Source of the DNA: an uncultured Pelagibacteraceae bacterium
Lineage (GTDB): Bacteria > Pseudomonadota > Alphaproteobacteria > Pelagibacterales > Pelagibacteraceae
Direction of reading: 5' to 3'
DNA: 64,000 nucleotides
Assembly (NCBI GenBank): GCA_902588585.1
Contig: CACIPQ010000001.1
Location: 159,710-223,709 of the forward strand
The stretch's first letter is position 1. Each line of letters opens with the position of its first letter. This document shows positions 50,704-60,820 of this stretch, piece after piece. The position numbers were made by a program, and so were the translations under genes. The notes beneath the pieces are model-generated. The model was not told the DNA's origin. It was given only the letters and a program-made list of their open reading frames with translations, and did no database searches.

Positions 50704-53700
50704 ATGGCAAAGAGCATTTCTGTTCCAGATATTGGTGATTTTAAAGACGTAGAAATCATTGAAGTTCTTGTTAAGCCTGGAGACAAAATAAAAAAAAATG
50801 ATCCTATTGTCACATTAGAAAGTGATAAATCCAGCGTTGAAGTACCTTCCCCTTTTGAAGGTAAAATTTCTGAACTAAAAGTTAAAATTGGAGACAGGGT
50901 ATCTGAGGGCAGTATTTTAGCTACTCTAGAAGGGTCTGAGGTTAGAGAGGAAAAAGAAACAATTGTAAAAAAAGAAATTAAAAATGAAGAAATTGAAAAA
51001 AACGAAATTAAATCTCAGGAAATTGAAAAAAAAGAAAAAACAAATGGTCAAATCATAAAAAGAGAGAAACTCTATGCGCAAGCAATCTCAAAAGATGATA
51101 TTGACCCAGTAGAAACCCAAGAGTGGCTTGATTCATTAAAGGGAGTTATAGAAAATGATGGTCCTTCTAGAGCCGGATATCTTATTAAAAAAATAATAGA
51201 CGAAGCTTATTCTGAGGGATTAACTTTACCAGATACAAGAACAACCCCATATATAAATACCATCCCGGCATCAGCAGATGTTAGATCTCCGGGAGATCAA
51301 AATATAGAAAGAAAAATACGAGCCTATATAAGATGGAACGCTGCAGCAATGGTGGTAAGAGCAAATAAAAAAAATCCCGAACTAGGTGGACATATTGGAA
51401 CTTTTGCTTCTGCAGCAACTTTGTATGACGTTGGAATGAATCATTTTTGGAGAGCAAAAAATAATAAGTTTGGTGGGGATTTAATTTATTTTCAAGGTCA
51501 CAGTGCGCCTGGAATGTATGCTAGAGCTTTTTTAGAAGGAAGAATTAGTGAAAAACAATTAGATAGGTTTAGACAAGAAGTTGAGCCCGGAGGGCTTTCA
51601 TCATATCCACATCCTTGGCTGATGCCTAAGTTTTGGCAATTCCCAACTGTTTCTATGGGTCTAGGACCAATGATGGCAATCTATCAAGCCAGGTTCACAA
51701 AGTACCTTATCAATAGAGGTCTTTTAAAAGATGAAGATAGAAAAATTTGGTGTCATTTAGGTGATGGTGAAATGGATGAACCTGAGAGTTTAGGCGCTAT
51801 AGGTTTAGCTGCTAGAGAAAAACTAGATAATTTAATATTCGTAGTAAATTGTAACCTACAAAGACTTGATGGACCTGTCAGAGGTAATGGAAAAATAATT
51901 CAAGAGCTTGAAGGAAGATTTAGAGGTGCGGGATGGAATGTTATTAAAGTTATTTGGGGTTCTTATTGGGATCAATTATTAGCGAAAGATAAAACTGGAT
52001 TATTAGTAAAAAGAATGACTGAGTGTGTAGATGGAGAATATCAAGCCTTTAAAGCCAAAGGCGGAAAGTATGTAAGAGATAATTTTTTTGGCAAATATTC
52101 AGAATTAAAGGAATTAGTATCAAATATGACTGATGCTGATATATGGAGACTAAATCGAGGAGGTCATGACCCGCATAAAGTTTATTCTGCTTATCATGCT
52201 GCAGTTAAAAACAAAGGTAAACCCACAGTAATAATAGCTAAAACAATTAAAGGTTACGGGATGGGTAGTTCAGGCGAAAGCATGAATACTACACATCAAC
52301 AAAAAAAATTAGATGAAAAAGATTTGCTTTACTACAGAGATCGTTTCAATGTTCCTTTAACCGATAAACAGGTAAAAAATGTAGAGTATTATAAGCCAGC
52401 AGATAGCTCTAAAGAAATAAAATATCTTAAAAACTGTAGAGTGAAACTTGGAGGCAATGTTCCTGAAAGGACAACGTTTGCAAAACCAATTAAAACACCT
52501 CCTTTGGACATTTTTGAAAGTTTTATGAAATCAACCGGTGAAAAAGAAATGTCTACCACTATGGTTTTGGTAAGGATGTTGGCCAATCTACTTAGAGATA
52601 AAAATGTAGCCCCGAGATTGGTTCCTATTATACCGGATGAAGCAAGAACTTTCGGTATGGAAGGATTTTTTCAAAAAATAGGAATTTATGCTCATGAAGG
52701 CCAAAAATATGAGCCTGTAGATTCTGAACAATTAAGTTCTTACAGAGAAGATAAAAGCGGTCAGGTTTTACAGGAAGGCATTACTGAAGCTGGTGCGATG
52801 TCGTCTTGGATAGCGGGAGGAACAGCTTACACAAATCATGATATAGAGATGATTCCTATCTATCTCTTTTATTCAATGTTTGGTTTTCAAAGAATTGGTG
52901 ATTTAGCTTGGGCAGCTGCAGACTCTCAAACAAGAGGTTTTTTAATTGGTGCTACCTCTGGAAAAACAACGCTTGCTGGAGAGGGTTTACAACACCAAGA
53001 TGGTCACAGTCATTTGTTAGCTTCTGCAATACCTAATTGCGTAAGTTACGATCCAACTTTTGCATACGAAATGGCAGTAATTTTTAGAGATGGTTTAAAA
53101 CGAATGCATGAAAAGAAAGAAAATATCTATTACTACATCACTGCAATGAATGAAAATTATTCCCATCCAGAAAAACCTGCTGGATCAGATCAGGGTATCC
53201 TTAAAGGAATGTATTTATTCAAGGAATTTAAAGGTAAAGGAAAAGCAAAAGTACAAATGCTTGGGTCAGGAACTATACTAAGAGAAATTATTAAAGCTGC
53301 TGAAATTTTATCAAAAGATTACGGTATAGACTGTAAAATTTGGAGCGTTACAAGTTTTAACGAACTTAAAAAAGATGGTATGGAGGTAGAGAGAAAAAAT
53401 CTTTTAAACCCATCTGAAAAACCAAAAAAAAGCTACGTTGAAAGCTGTTTACATGGGGAAGAAGGTACAGTAATCGCTGCATCTGATTATATAAGATCTT
53501 ACTCTGACCAAATCAGACCGTTTGTTAAAAAATCTTTTTATTCTCTAGGCACAGATGGGTTTGGAAGAAGCGACACAAGAGAAAAGTTAAGAAAGTTTTT
53601 CGAAGTTGATAAAAAGCACATAGTTGTATACACCTTGAGTGCTCTTGCAAATGAACAGCTGCTAGAGTCAAAACAGGCCGAGAAAGCAATTAAAAAATAT

Positions 53701-53739
53701 AATATCGATCAAAAGAAAATTTTTCCTGCAAAACTTTAA
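50704..53739 (+). CDS. aceE: pyruvate dehydrogenase E1 (homodimeric AceE type) with N-terminal lipoyl domain
   Basis: AceE-type core (NTIPASADVRSPGDQNIERKIRAYIRWNAAAMVVRA; HLGDGEMDEPES; GMEGFFQKIGIY); residues 1-80 are a lipoyl domain with ESDKSSVEVPSP. Start refined from 50677. Confidence 0.96.
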   Translation: MAKSISVPDIGDFKDVEIIEVLVKPGDKIKKNDPIVTLESDKSSVEVPSPFEGKISELKVKIGDRVSEGSILATLEGSEVREEKETIVKKEIKNEEIEKNEIKSQEIEKKEKTNGQIIKREKLYAQAISKDDIDPVETQEWLDSLKGVIENDGPSRAGYLIKKIIDEAYSEGLTLPDTRTTPYINTIPASADVRSPGDQNIERKIRAYIRWNAAAMVVRANKKNPELGGHIGTFASAATLYDVGMNHFWRAKNNKFGGDLIYFQGHSAPGMYARAFLEGRISEKQLDRFRQEVEPGGLSSYPHPWLMPKFWQFPTVSMGLGPMMAIYQARFTKYLINRGLLKDEDRKIWCHLGDGEMDEPESLGAIGLAAREKLDNLIFVVNCNLQRLDGPVRGNGKIIQELEGRFRGAGWNVIKVIWGSYWDQLLAKDKTGLLVKRMTECVDGEYQAFKAKGGKYVRDNFFGKYSELKELVSNMTDADIWRLNRGGHDPHKVYSAYHAAVKNKGKPTVIIAKTIKGYGMGSSGESMNTTHQQKKLDEKDLLYYRDRFNVPLTDKQVKNVEYYKPADSSKEIKYLKNCRVKLGGNVPERTTFAKPIKTPPLDIFESFMKSTGEKEMSTTMVLVRMLANLLRDKNVAPRLVPIIPDEARTFGMEGFFQKIGIYAHEGQKYEPVDSEQLSSYREDKSGQVLQEGITEAGAMSSWIAGGTAYTNHDIEMIPIYLFYSMFGFQRIGDLAWAAADSQTRGFLIGATSGKTTLAGEGLQHQDGHSHLLASAIPNCVSYDPTFAYEMAVIFRDGLKRMHEKKENIYYYITAMNENYSHPEKPAGSDQGILKGMYLFKEFKGKGKAKVQMLGSGTILREIIKAAEILSKDYGIDCKIWSVTSFNELKKDGMEVERKNLLNPSEKPKKSYVESCLHGEEGTVIAASDYIRSYSDQIRPFVKKSFYSLGTDGFGRSDTREKLRKFFEVDKKHIVVYTLSALANEQLLESKQAEKAIKKYNIDQKKIFPAKL

Positions 53740-53745
53740 TAAAAT

Positions 53746-54663
53746 ATGTCAAAAAAAATAACAAAAAAAGGTTCTGCTAGCCCCAAAGTTAGAAAATTTG
53801 CTAGGGAGCTCGGGGCTAATATTGTTGAAATTCCCGGTTCACAAAGAGCAGGAAGAGTAACGGAAGAGGATGTAAAAAAATTCGTTAAATCCCAAGTTTC
53901 AGTTAATCAAGGAAAAATAGAAAAAAAAATTTATAAAGATGAATATCCTCACGAAGCATTTGGTGGAGTAGAAATGCAAGATTTACCAAGAGTAAAAAAA
54001 TTATCTGGACCACAACTTGTTAGATCTTGGACTGAAATACCCCATGTTACTCAGCATGACGAGATTGATGTTACTGAGATGGAACAATTTAGAACATCCT
54101 TAATTGATAATTATACGGGTGAAAAAATCAGAATAAGTCCTTTGGCCTTTATAACTAGGGCGGTAGTAAATGCTCTTAAAAAATATCCAAATTTTAATTC
54201 ATCTATTGATAGCCAAAATAATAAATTAATTTTTAAAAAGTATTTTCATATTGGTTTTGCGGTAGACACACCTCATGGTTTAATGGTACCCAAGATAAGA
54301 AATGTTGATCAAATGGGCTTAAAAGAAATTTTTGAGGAATTAAAAAGAGTTAGCAAAGCATGTAAAGAACTAAAGATAGATAAAAAAGAATTTTTTGGTG
54401 GTTCTATCACAATTTCAAGCTTAGGAGGTATTGGTGGAAACTTTTTTACACCCATAATTAACCCTCCTGAAGTTGCTATACTTGGAGTTGGAAAAACATT
54501 TGAAAAAATTAAAAAAATTAATGGTCAATTCATTACAAGAAAAATCCTCCCAGTATCTCTATCTTATGATCACAGAGTAATAGATGGTGCTGAAGGTGCT
54601 AGATTTTGTGTCCACTTATCCCAAAGTCTGGGTAAAGACTTTGCATTTAAACTGGCTGTTTAA
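53746..54663 (+). CDS. aceF: dihydrolipoamide acetyltransferase E2 without lipoyl domain (PSBD + catalytic domain)
   Basis: begins with PSBD (SASPKVRKFARELGANIVEIPGSQRAGRVTEEDVKKFV); catalytic SYDHRVIDGAEGARF; only 305 aa. Confidence 0.93.
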   Translation: MSKKITKKGSASPKVRKFARELGANIVEIPGSQRAGRVTEEDVKKFVKSQVSVNQGKIEKKIYKDEYPHEAFGGVEMQDLPRVKKLSGPQLVRSWTEIPHVTQHDEIDVTEMEQFRTSLIDNYTGEKIRISPLAFITRAVVNALKKYPNFNSSIDSQNNKLIFKKYFHIGFAVDTPHGLMVPKIRNVDQMGLKEIFEELKRVSKACKELKIDKKEFFGGSITISSLGGIGGNFFTPIINPPEVAILGVGKTFEKIKKINGQFITRKILPVSLSYDHRVIDGAEGARFCVHLSQSLGKDFAFKLAV

Positions 54664-55566
54664 ATGAATAAAAAAATATTCTCATTAATCTGTGCAATTT
54701 CATGCTCTGTTATTTGGGGAACCTCTTTTGTGGCTCAAGATATGGGTATGGATTATATCGGACCATACACATTCGCAGCAAGTAGATTACTCTTAGGTTT
54801 TTTAGCTCTTCTTCCTTTTTTTTTTATTTTCGAATATAAAAAAGTTAAAGAAAGTAAATTAAGTTTAAAAGTTGCAGCAAGCTATTGGTTCTTAATAGGA
54901 TTTTCTTTAGCAGCGGGGAATGCCCTTCAGCAAATTTCGCTTTTGTATACTGATGTTGCAAATTCTGCAATTTTCACAATACTCTATGTAGTTATTGTGC
55001 CGATATTATCTTATTTTTTGTTTTCAAAAAAAATACACCGCTCAGTTTGGCCGTCTGTTATTCTGTGTTTAGTTGGTGGTCTATTTTTAAGTGAACTAAA
55101 CAATATAAGAGTTCGTTTTGGTGACTCGCTAGTTGTTGCTGGTGCCTTTTTTTGGGCATTGCATATAATCTATATAGCAAAGTTTATTAAAATATTTAAT
55201 TACCCAATCACTATAGCTACCTTTCAATGCTTAACAGCCTCGATAATGTCATTTATTCCGGCATTTTCTTATGAGTATATTTCTCTTCAAGTTCTTTTAA
55301 TGGAAAGCAAAGAGCTACTTTATGCTGGTGTATTATCAAGTGGAATAGCTTTTCTGCTCCAGGTATATGGACAACAAAATTTATCTCCTGCACCTGTAGC
55401 AATTATTTTTTCTTTGGAAGGCGTCTTTGGTACAATGGCTGCATGGATGATCTTAGGTCAGTACCTAAACGAATTTAAAATTTTGGGAATAGTTATAATT
55501 TTATCAGCTGTTATTTTCTCACAACTAGCACCAATGTATGATAAAAGGAAATATGGACGAAACTAA
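54664..55566 (+). CDS. DMT family transporter (EamA)
   Basis: 10-TM-like; WGTSFVAQDMGMDYIGPYTFAASRLLLG; tandem EamA-type domains. Confidence 0.9.
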   Translation: MNKKIFSLICAISCSVIWGTSFVAQDMGMDYIGPYTFAASRLLLGFLALLPFFFIFEYKKVKESKLSLKVAASYWFLIGFSLAAGNALQQISLLYTDVANSAIFTILYVVIVPILSYFLFSKKIHRSVWPSVILCLVGGLFLSELNNIRVRFGDSLVVAGAFFWALHIIYIAKFIKIFNYPITIATFQCLTASIMSFIPAFSYEYISLQVLLMESKELLYAGVLSSGIAFLLQVYGQQNLSPAPVAIIFSLEGVFGTMAAWMILGQYLNEFKILGIVIILSAVIFSQLAPMYDKRKYGRN

Positions 55567-55933
55567 TTCAGGTTATTCGAAGCATGTTGGTGGATTAAAA
55601 GGAAAAAAGATTGATGACTCTAACTATGAGTATCAGACCACAGTCAAAGATATGCATCTAAACACGGCTGGAATGGCTCATGGTGGTTTTCTTACTTTTA
55701 TTGCCGATACAGGAATGGGAAATGCAGCTCACAGAGTATCTGATGGAAAGCAATGCGTAACAATTTCTCTAGAAATGAAATTTATTTCAGCAGGTAAGCC
55801 GGGAGATAATTTGATTGCTAAAGTAAAAGTTCAAAAAAAAACAAGAACTTTAGTTTTTTTAACTTGTGAAATAATTAATTCTCAAGGTGTAGTGGCTGTA
55901 ACTTCAGGAGTGTGGAAAATTCTAAAACCCTAA
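55553..55933 (+). CDS. PaaI-family hotdog thioesterase
   Basis: NTAGMAHGGFLTFIADTGMGNAAHRVSDGKQCVTISLEMKFISAGKPGD. Confidence 0.9.
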   Translation: MDETNSGYSKHVGGLKGKKIDDSNYEYQTTVKDMHLNTAGMAHGGFLTFIADTGMGNAAHRVSDGKQCVTISLEMKFISAGKPGDNLIAKVKVQKKTRTLVFLTCEIINSQGVVAVTSGVWKILKP

Positions 55934-58275
55934 ACTGGCTTTCTTCTATAATTCAAATATCCAAAAACAAATAAAACTAAGAACGCAAATGGATAAACTA
56001 TTGCCTTATTAGGTCTATTTAAATTCTCAACTTTAAATTCTGTTATCTGATCATCAAGTGATAATCCTATTTTTTTAGCAAGACCATTCCATTTTAGATT
56101 ATCAATAACAAACTTTCCATCTTTTGAGATCACAGAAATTCCCAATTTTTCTAAATCATAATTTTCTTCAAAAGAATTCTTTGGAATAACAAAAAGTTTG
56201 TACCTTTCCCCATACTCAGTAACCCTGGTAACCTTAACACGAACTTCTTTCTCTGGTTTTAAAATTAATTCTTGGCTTTGATTCAAATCTTTAAAATTAT
56301 ATTCAGGTGTAAATTTATTTAATATGAAACCTGGCCTCAGTAAAGCAGCTGCAATAACTAGAAAAATTATAATTTCATAAATTCTAAGCTTGTTAAAAAA
56401 CCATCCCTGTGTTGCTGAAGTGAAAACGAGTATTCCCGCTAAGGATGTAAAGATAACGATTAAACCGTGCCAAATATTATCTACACCAATCAAAAGCAGT
56501 TCATGATTAAACAAAAATACAATAGGAAGAATTCCTGTTCGTAAACTGTACCAAAAAGATTGAACTCCCGTTCTTAAAGGGTCTCCCCCCGATATTGCTG
56601 CAGCCGCATAGGAAGCTAAACCGACTGGTGGCGTTATATCGGCCATTAATCCATAGTAAAATACAAATAAGTGAACTGCTATTAGTGGAAATATGTAGCC
56701 TGATGCATTTCCTACATCAACCAATACTGCTGCCATTAAAGATGCAACAACAACATAGTTAGCTGTGGTAGGAAGACCCATCCCTAAAAGCAAACACAAT
56801 ACAATTGTTAAAAGAATTAAAATAACAACATTATCTTTTGCTAAAGACTCAACTACAATAATTAAGTTTGTACTTAACCCTGTAGAACCAACTGCGCCAA
56901 CTATTACACCGGCTGTAGCAATAGCAACTCCGACTCCGACCATATTATAAGCACCTTTTTGAAAACCTGTTATTGATTCATTGAACCATTTCTTCAAAGG
57001 ATTAATAAAATCTTTATCTTTTGAACCATCAATAAGTTTTTTTATTAGATTGACTGCTAGTAAAGTAACTATTGTATAAAATATTGAGAAAGAGGCTGTA
57101 AGTCTTAAATAAACTAACAAATAAATTAAAACAAAAATTGGAATCAAAAAATGAAGACCTGAAATAAAAGTTTTACGTAAGTTTGGTATATCCTTTTCTT
57201 CCATACCTTTAAGATTTAGTTTTAGAGCCTCAAGGTGAGAAATATAAAACAAAGCTATGTAAGATATAATCGCAGGCAAAAATGCATGTTTAACTACTTC
57301 AAAATAAGTAATTCCAATAAAGCTAGCGATAATAAAGGCTGCTGCTCCCATAACGGGTGGCATTATTTGTCCATTAACTGATGCTGAAACTTCGATGGCC
57401 CCTGCTTTCTCTTTGGAGAAACCAGTTTTTTTCATTATCGGAATAGTAAATGTTCCGGTTGTAACAGTATTTGCAATGGATGAGCCTGAAATTAAACCTG
57501 TCATTCCTGATCCAAGTATTGCTGCTTTGGCAGGACCACCTCTCATTTTTCCAACCATAGCAAAGGCTAAATCTAAAAAATACTTGCCGCCTCCAGCGGT
57601 ATCTAATAGAGCTCCAAATAATACAAAAAGAAATATAAAATCTAAAGAAACACTAATTGGTATTCCAAATATAGCTTCCTGATCAAACCAATGATAACCA
57701 ACGAGCCTTTTTACTGAGAGTCCACCATGAGAAATTATATCAGGAAAATATTGTCCAAAAAAAGAAAATAATAAAAATGCTGTTGCCACTAACACAAGTG
57801 GCAAACCAATTACTCTTCTGGTGGACTCTAATAATACTAAAATTCCGAAAGATCCAATTATCAATTCAATTGGTACAACAAATTCTTTGCCTAAAAAATT
57901 TAAATCTAGATTTAATAATATTCCGCCTCTATCAACTATCTGGTCATAAAAAAAATAAATATAAATGCAGGCAGAAAATGCCAAGCATGCAAGAGCGACA
58001 TCACTAATACCTATCTTGCCTTTTTTTTTATTAAGCGGAAATATTAAAAATGCTAATAGGAGTGCAAAGCCTAGGTGAATAGCTCTTGCTGGTAATCCCT
58101 TAAAAAGACCAACGCCAAACATGAACGGAAATGGAGAGGCATACCAAAGTTGGAACAATGACCATATAATTGCTATAGCTGCTACGATCTTTAAGTGTAA
58201 TCCAGAAAGATTACGGGTTGGTGACAAATCTTCTTGAATCTTTGCGTCTATAAAACTTTCTTTTCTGTTCGTCAT
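55930..58275 (-). CDS. TRAP transporter fused permease (TAXI-associated)
   Basis: large multi-TM protein; GSGMTGLISGSSIANTVTTGTFTIPIMKKTGFSKEKAGAIEVSASVNGQIMPPVMGAAAFI; GLPTTANYVV. Confidence 0.95.
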   Translation of the reverse strand: MTNRKESFIDAKIQEDLSPTRNLSGLHLKIVAAIAIIWSLFQLWYASPFPFMFGVGLFKGLPARAIHLGFALLLAFLIFPLNKKKGKIGISDVALACLAFSACIYIYFFYDQIVDRGGILLNLDLNFLGKEFVVPIELIIGSFGILVLLESTRRVIGLPLVLVATAFLLFSFFGQYFPDIISHGGLSVKRLVGYHWFDQEAIFGIPISVSLDFIFLFVLFGALLDTAGGGKYFLDLAFAMVGKMRGGPAKAAILGSGMTGLISGSSIANTVTTGTFTIPIMKKTGFSKEKAGAIEVSASVNGQIMPPVMGAAAFIIASFIGITYFEVVKHAFLPAIISYIALFYISHLEALKLNLKGMEEKDIPNLRKTFISGLHFLIPIFVLIYLLVYLRLTASFSIFYTIVTLLAVNLIKKLIDGSKDKDFINPLKKWFNESITGFQKGAYNMVGVGVAIATAGVIVGAVGSTGLSTNLIIVVESLAKDNVVILILLTIVLCLLLGMGLPTTANYVVVASLMAAVLVDVGNASGYIFPLIAVHLFVFYYGLMADITPPVGLASYAAAAISGGDPLRTGVQSFWYSLRTGILPIVFLFNHELLLIGVDNIWHGLIVIFTSLAGILVFTSATQGWFFNKLRIYEIIIFLVIAAALLRPGFILNKFTPEYNFKDLNQSQELILKPEKEVRVKVTRVTEYGERYKLFVIPKNSFEENYDLEKLGISVISKDGKFVIDNLKWNGLAKKIGLSLDDQITEFKVENLNRPNKAIVYPFAFLVLFVFGYLNYRRKPV

Positions 58276-58302
58276 AAATTCTTAGGATACTCCATTATAA
58301 AA

Positions 58303-58331
58303 AAAAGGCCCAATAAAATATTGGGCCTTTT
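58303..58331 (-). terminator. intrinsic terminator between TRAP solute-binding gene and permease
   Basis: perfect 13-bp inverted repeat AAAAGGCCCAATA-AAA-TATTGGGCCTTTT with T-run on the minus strand. Confidence 0.9.
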
Positions 58332-58352
58332 AATTTTAAAATGTAAGAATTA

Positions 58353-59357
58353 TTACATTAATCCAGCTTCTTTATAATATTTCAAAGCACCTGGATGTAA
58401 TGGAGCTGAAAGTCCATCTTTGATCATGTTTTTCTTTTCTAGAAAAGCAAAAGCCGGATGTTGTTTTTTGAAATCATCAAAATTTTCCATAACAGCTTTT
58501 GTTACAAGATAAACAAGTTCTTCAGATACATTAGCACCAGTTACAAATGTAGCTTTAACACCAAAAGTAGTTACATCTTTTTTCTGACCTGTGTAAGTAC
58601 CTTTAGGTATCACTGCTTTTGCATAGTAATCAGCGCCATCGATTAAACCTTGAACAGGTCCACCTGTAAGATTTATAGGCATAGCTTTTGCTGCGCAAGT
58701 AGCTGCTTCTTCCATAGCTCCGTTAGGAAATCCTACAGAGTATCCAAAAGCATCTATTTTTCCATCGCATAAAGCTTTTACTTGCTGTGAAGATGTTAAT
58801 TCAGTAGTTCCTTTGAACATACTCATATCAGCACCCATAGCTTTCATTAGCTCTTCCATTGTTCCTCTTTGACCAGAACCTGGATTTCCAATGTTAACTA
58901 CTTTGCCTTTTAGACCATCAAAGTTTTTAACTTTAGCTTTTTTTCTTGCCCAAATTTGAAAAGGTTCGTTGTGAACTGAAAAAACAGCTCTTAAATCGCC
59001 AAACTTTTTCCCTTCCCATTTGCTAGATCCATTAACTGCATGAAACTGCCAGTCAGATTGAGCAACGCCGAATTGGAATTCTCCAGCTTTGATTTGACCA
59101 ATATTATAGTTGGATCCACCAGTTGAAGGAGCGGTACATCTGTATGCTTTGTTTGTACCTTTTTTTCTTCCGTGTTCAGCACTTATTGCTTGTTTGTGTA
59201 ACATTTTACAAACAGAGTTACCTACTTGGAAATAAACTCCAGTCGGTCCACCTGTTCCTATCGTAAAGAACTCAGCAGCTTTTGCTACAGACATCATCGG
59301 TAATGATAATGCAAATAACATTGCAATAGCTGAGATTGTAGAGATTATTCTCTTCAT
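58353..59357 (-). CDS. TAXI family TRAP transporter solute-binding protein
   Basis: signal peptide; FFTIGTGGPTGVYFQVGNSVCKML; upstream of the TRAP permease. Confidence 0.95.
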   Translation of the reverse strand: MKRIISTISAIAMLFALSLPMMSVAKAAEFFTIGTGGPTGVYFQVGNSVCKMLHKQAISAEHGRKKGTNKAYRCTAPSTGGSNYNIGQIKAGEFQFGVAQSDWQFHAVNGSSKWEGKKFGDLRAVFSVHNEPFQIWARKKAKVKNFDGLKGKVVNIGNPGSGQRGTMEELMKAMGADMSMFKGTTELTSSQQVKALCDGKIDAFGYSVGFPNGAMEEAATCAAKAMPINLTGGPVQGLIDGADYYAKAVIPKGTYTGQKKDVTTFGVKATFVTGANVSEELVYLVTKAVMENFDDFKKQHPAFAFLEKKNMIKDGLSAPLHPGALKYYKEAGLM

Positions 59358-59372
59358 ATTTCCTCCCTTGTA

Positions 59373-59413
59373 TTAATTGTACAATTAATGATGAAAATGT
59401 ATCAATTCATCAT
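59373..59413 (-). promoter_or_regulatory. putative promoter/operator region of TAXI-TRAP operon
   Basis: perfect 16-bp palindrome TTAATTGTACAATTAA (59373-59388) and inverted repeat ATGATGAA-N10-TTCATCAT (59388-59413); minus-strand TTGATA-N18-TACAAT promoter-like. Confidence 0.5.
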
Positions 59414-59465
59414 AGGTATTGTAAAACTAAATAACTTGATTTGGACGTTTATTTTATTGCTGAAT

Positions 59466-60725
59466 CTAGAGACTTTTAGACCACTCAACCAATTTATTGG
59501 TTCCCTCTACAATATTTGGAGCATACTTTTCGATGAAGTCATCATCTAGTTTTTTACTACCATCAATATTCTTTAAGAGTAAATCTCCATCAAAGTCAGT
59601 ATAACTCAATCTAGCTAACATTCTATTTTCTTTAAATCCAAAATCTGAGCCAGGTAATAATGCAACTCCTGTTTTGTTTAAGATATCGTCACACATTTGT
59701 TGTGAAGTTTGAAATTTAGAATTTAAAAACTCTGGCATTATGTAAAAGCCACCTTGGGGAGGTGTTATTAAAACTTTATTTGATTTTAACTTATTATAAA
59801 CATAATTCCCTATTGAAAATAATATGTATCTAGTTTTATTGAGATAATCTGAATGATCTTCAGAAAATGCTTCTACAGCTGCATATTGTATAGGTGCACT
59901 AACTGCAGAAAGCGACTCGCTTGAAAGTATCTTAATCATCTCAAGAATATTTCTTAATTTACTAGGAACTGCAAAAAAACCTAGTCTCCATCCTCCCGCT
60001 CCTAGCCATTTGCTTAAACCGCTGCTTATAATAGTTCCTTCAGGATAATATTCTGATATCGAATTATACTTTTCGTCAAACTGAAGTTGGGTATATATTT
60101 CATCTGACAAAACTATAATTTTATATTTTTTTGCAACCTCGGCAATTTGTTTTAAATTTTTACAAACTGCACCAGTAGGATTATTGGGTGAGTTTAAGAA
60201 TAAAATAATGTTTTTATTTTTAATACTTTTTATTTTTGCTTCTATCTGTTCAGGTTTTGGAAACCAATTATCTTCTCTAAAAGTTTCAAGCCAATGTACT
60301 TTATTTTTAGCTATAATGGCCTGTGGTTCATAGGACACCCAGCTTCCGGTAGGGAAAATAAACTCTCCTTCAAAACCTAGCTGAAGTAAAAACATCAATT
60401 GCTTTGTTCCCGGGCCTATAATGATGTCTTCCTGTCTATAGTTGGCGTGCAAATTAACTGGTCTATTACTGTTTGAATTTTGATTTATATATTTTGCAAT
60501 TGCTTCTCTTAAATCTTTCAATCCTACGCTAGGCAAGTATTCTTTTTTATGCGCATTATTTTTTAAAGCCGAAACAATCTTTTCTGGAATTGAAAAAGGA
60601 GAGCCTCCAAAACCATAATTAAAAACTTTTTTACCATTTGCCCTTAACTCTTTACATTTTTCATTTATAGCTAAAGTCGCAGAAGGTTTTAATGATTTGA
60701 TGTGCTTCTTTGTATAATTTTGCAT
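59466..60725 (-). CDS. class I/II PLP-dependent aminotransferase
   Basis: NSPNNPTGAVCKNLKQI; SSGLSKWLGAGGWRLGFFA. Confidence 0.93.
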   Translation of the reverse strand: MQNYTKKHIKSLKPSATLAINEKCKELRANGKKVFNYGFGGSPFSIPEKIVSALKNNAHKKEYLPSVGLKDLREAIAKYINQNSNSNRPVNLHANYRQEDIIIGPGTKQLMFLLQLGFEGEFIFPTGSWVSYEPQAIIAKNKVHWLETFREDNWFPKPEQIEAKIKSIKNKNIILFLNSPNNPTGAVCKNLKQIAEVAKKYKIIVLSDEIYTQLQFDEKYNSISEYYPEGTIISSGLSKWLGAGGWRLGFFAVPSKLRNILEMIKILSSESLSAVSAPIQYAAVEAFSEDHSDYLNKTRYILFSIGNYVYNKLKSNKVLITPPQGGFYIMPEFLNSKFQTSQQMCDDILNKTGVALLPGSDFGFKENRMLARLSYTDFDGDLLLKNIDGSKKLDDDFIEKYAPNIVEGTNKLVEWSKSL

Positions 60726-60791
60726 TCTAATTTATTTAAATTTCAAACAGAGTATAGCCTACTACAAAAATAATTTATTAAAATAGAACGT

Positions 60792-60820
60792 TTGACAAAG
60801 TGATTCGGTCATGATTTAAT
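60792..60820 (+). promoter_or_regulatory. sigma70-like promoter for helicase gene
   Basis: TTGACA-N17-TTTAAT. Confidence 0.5.
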
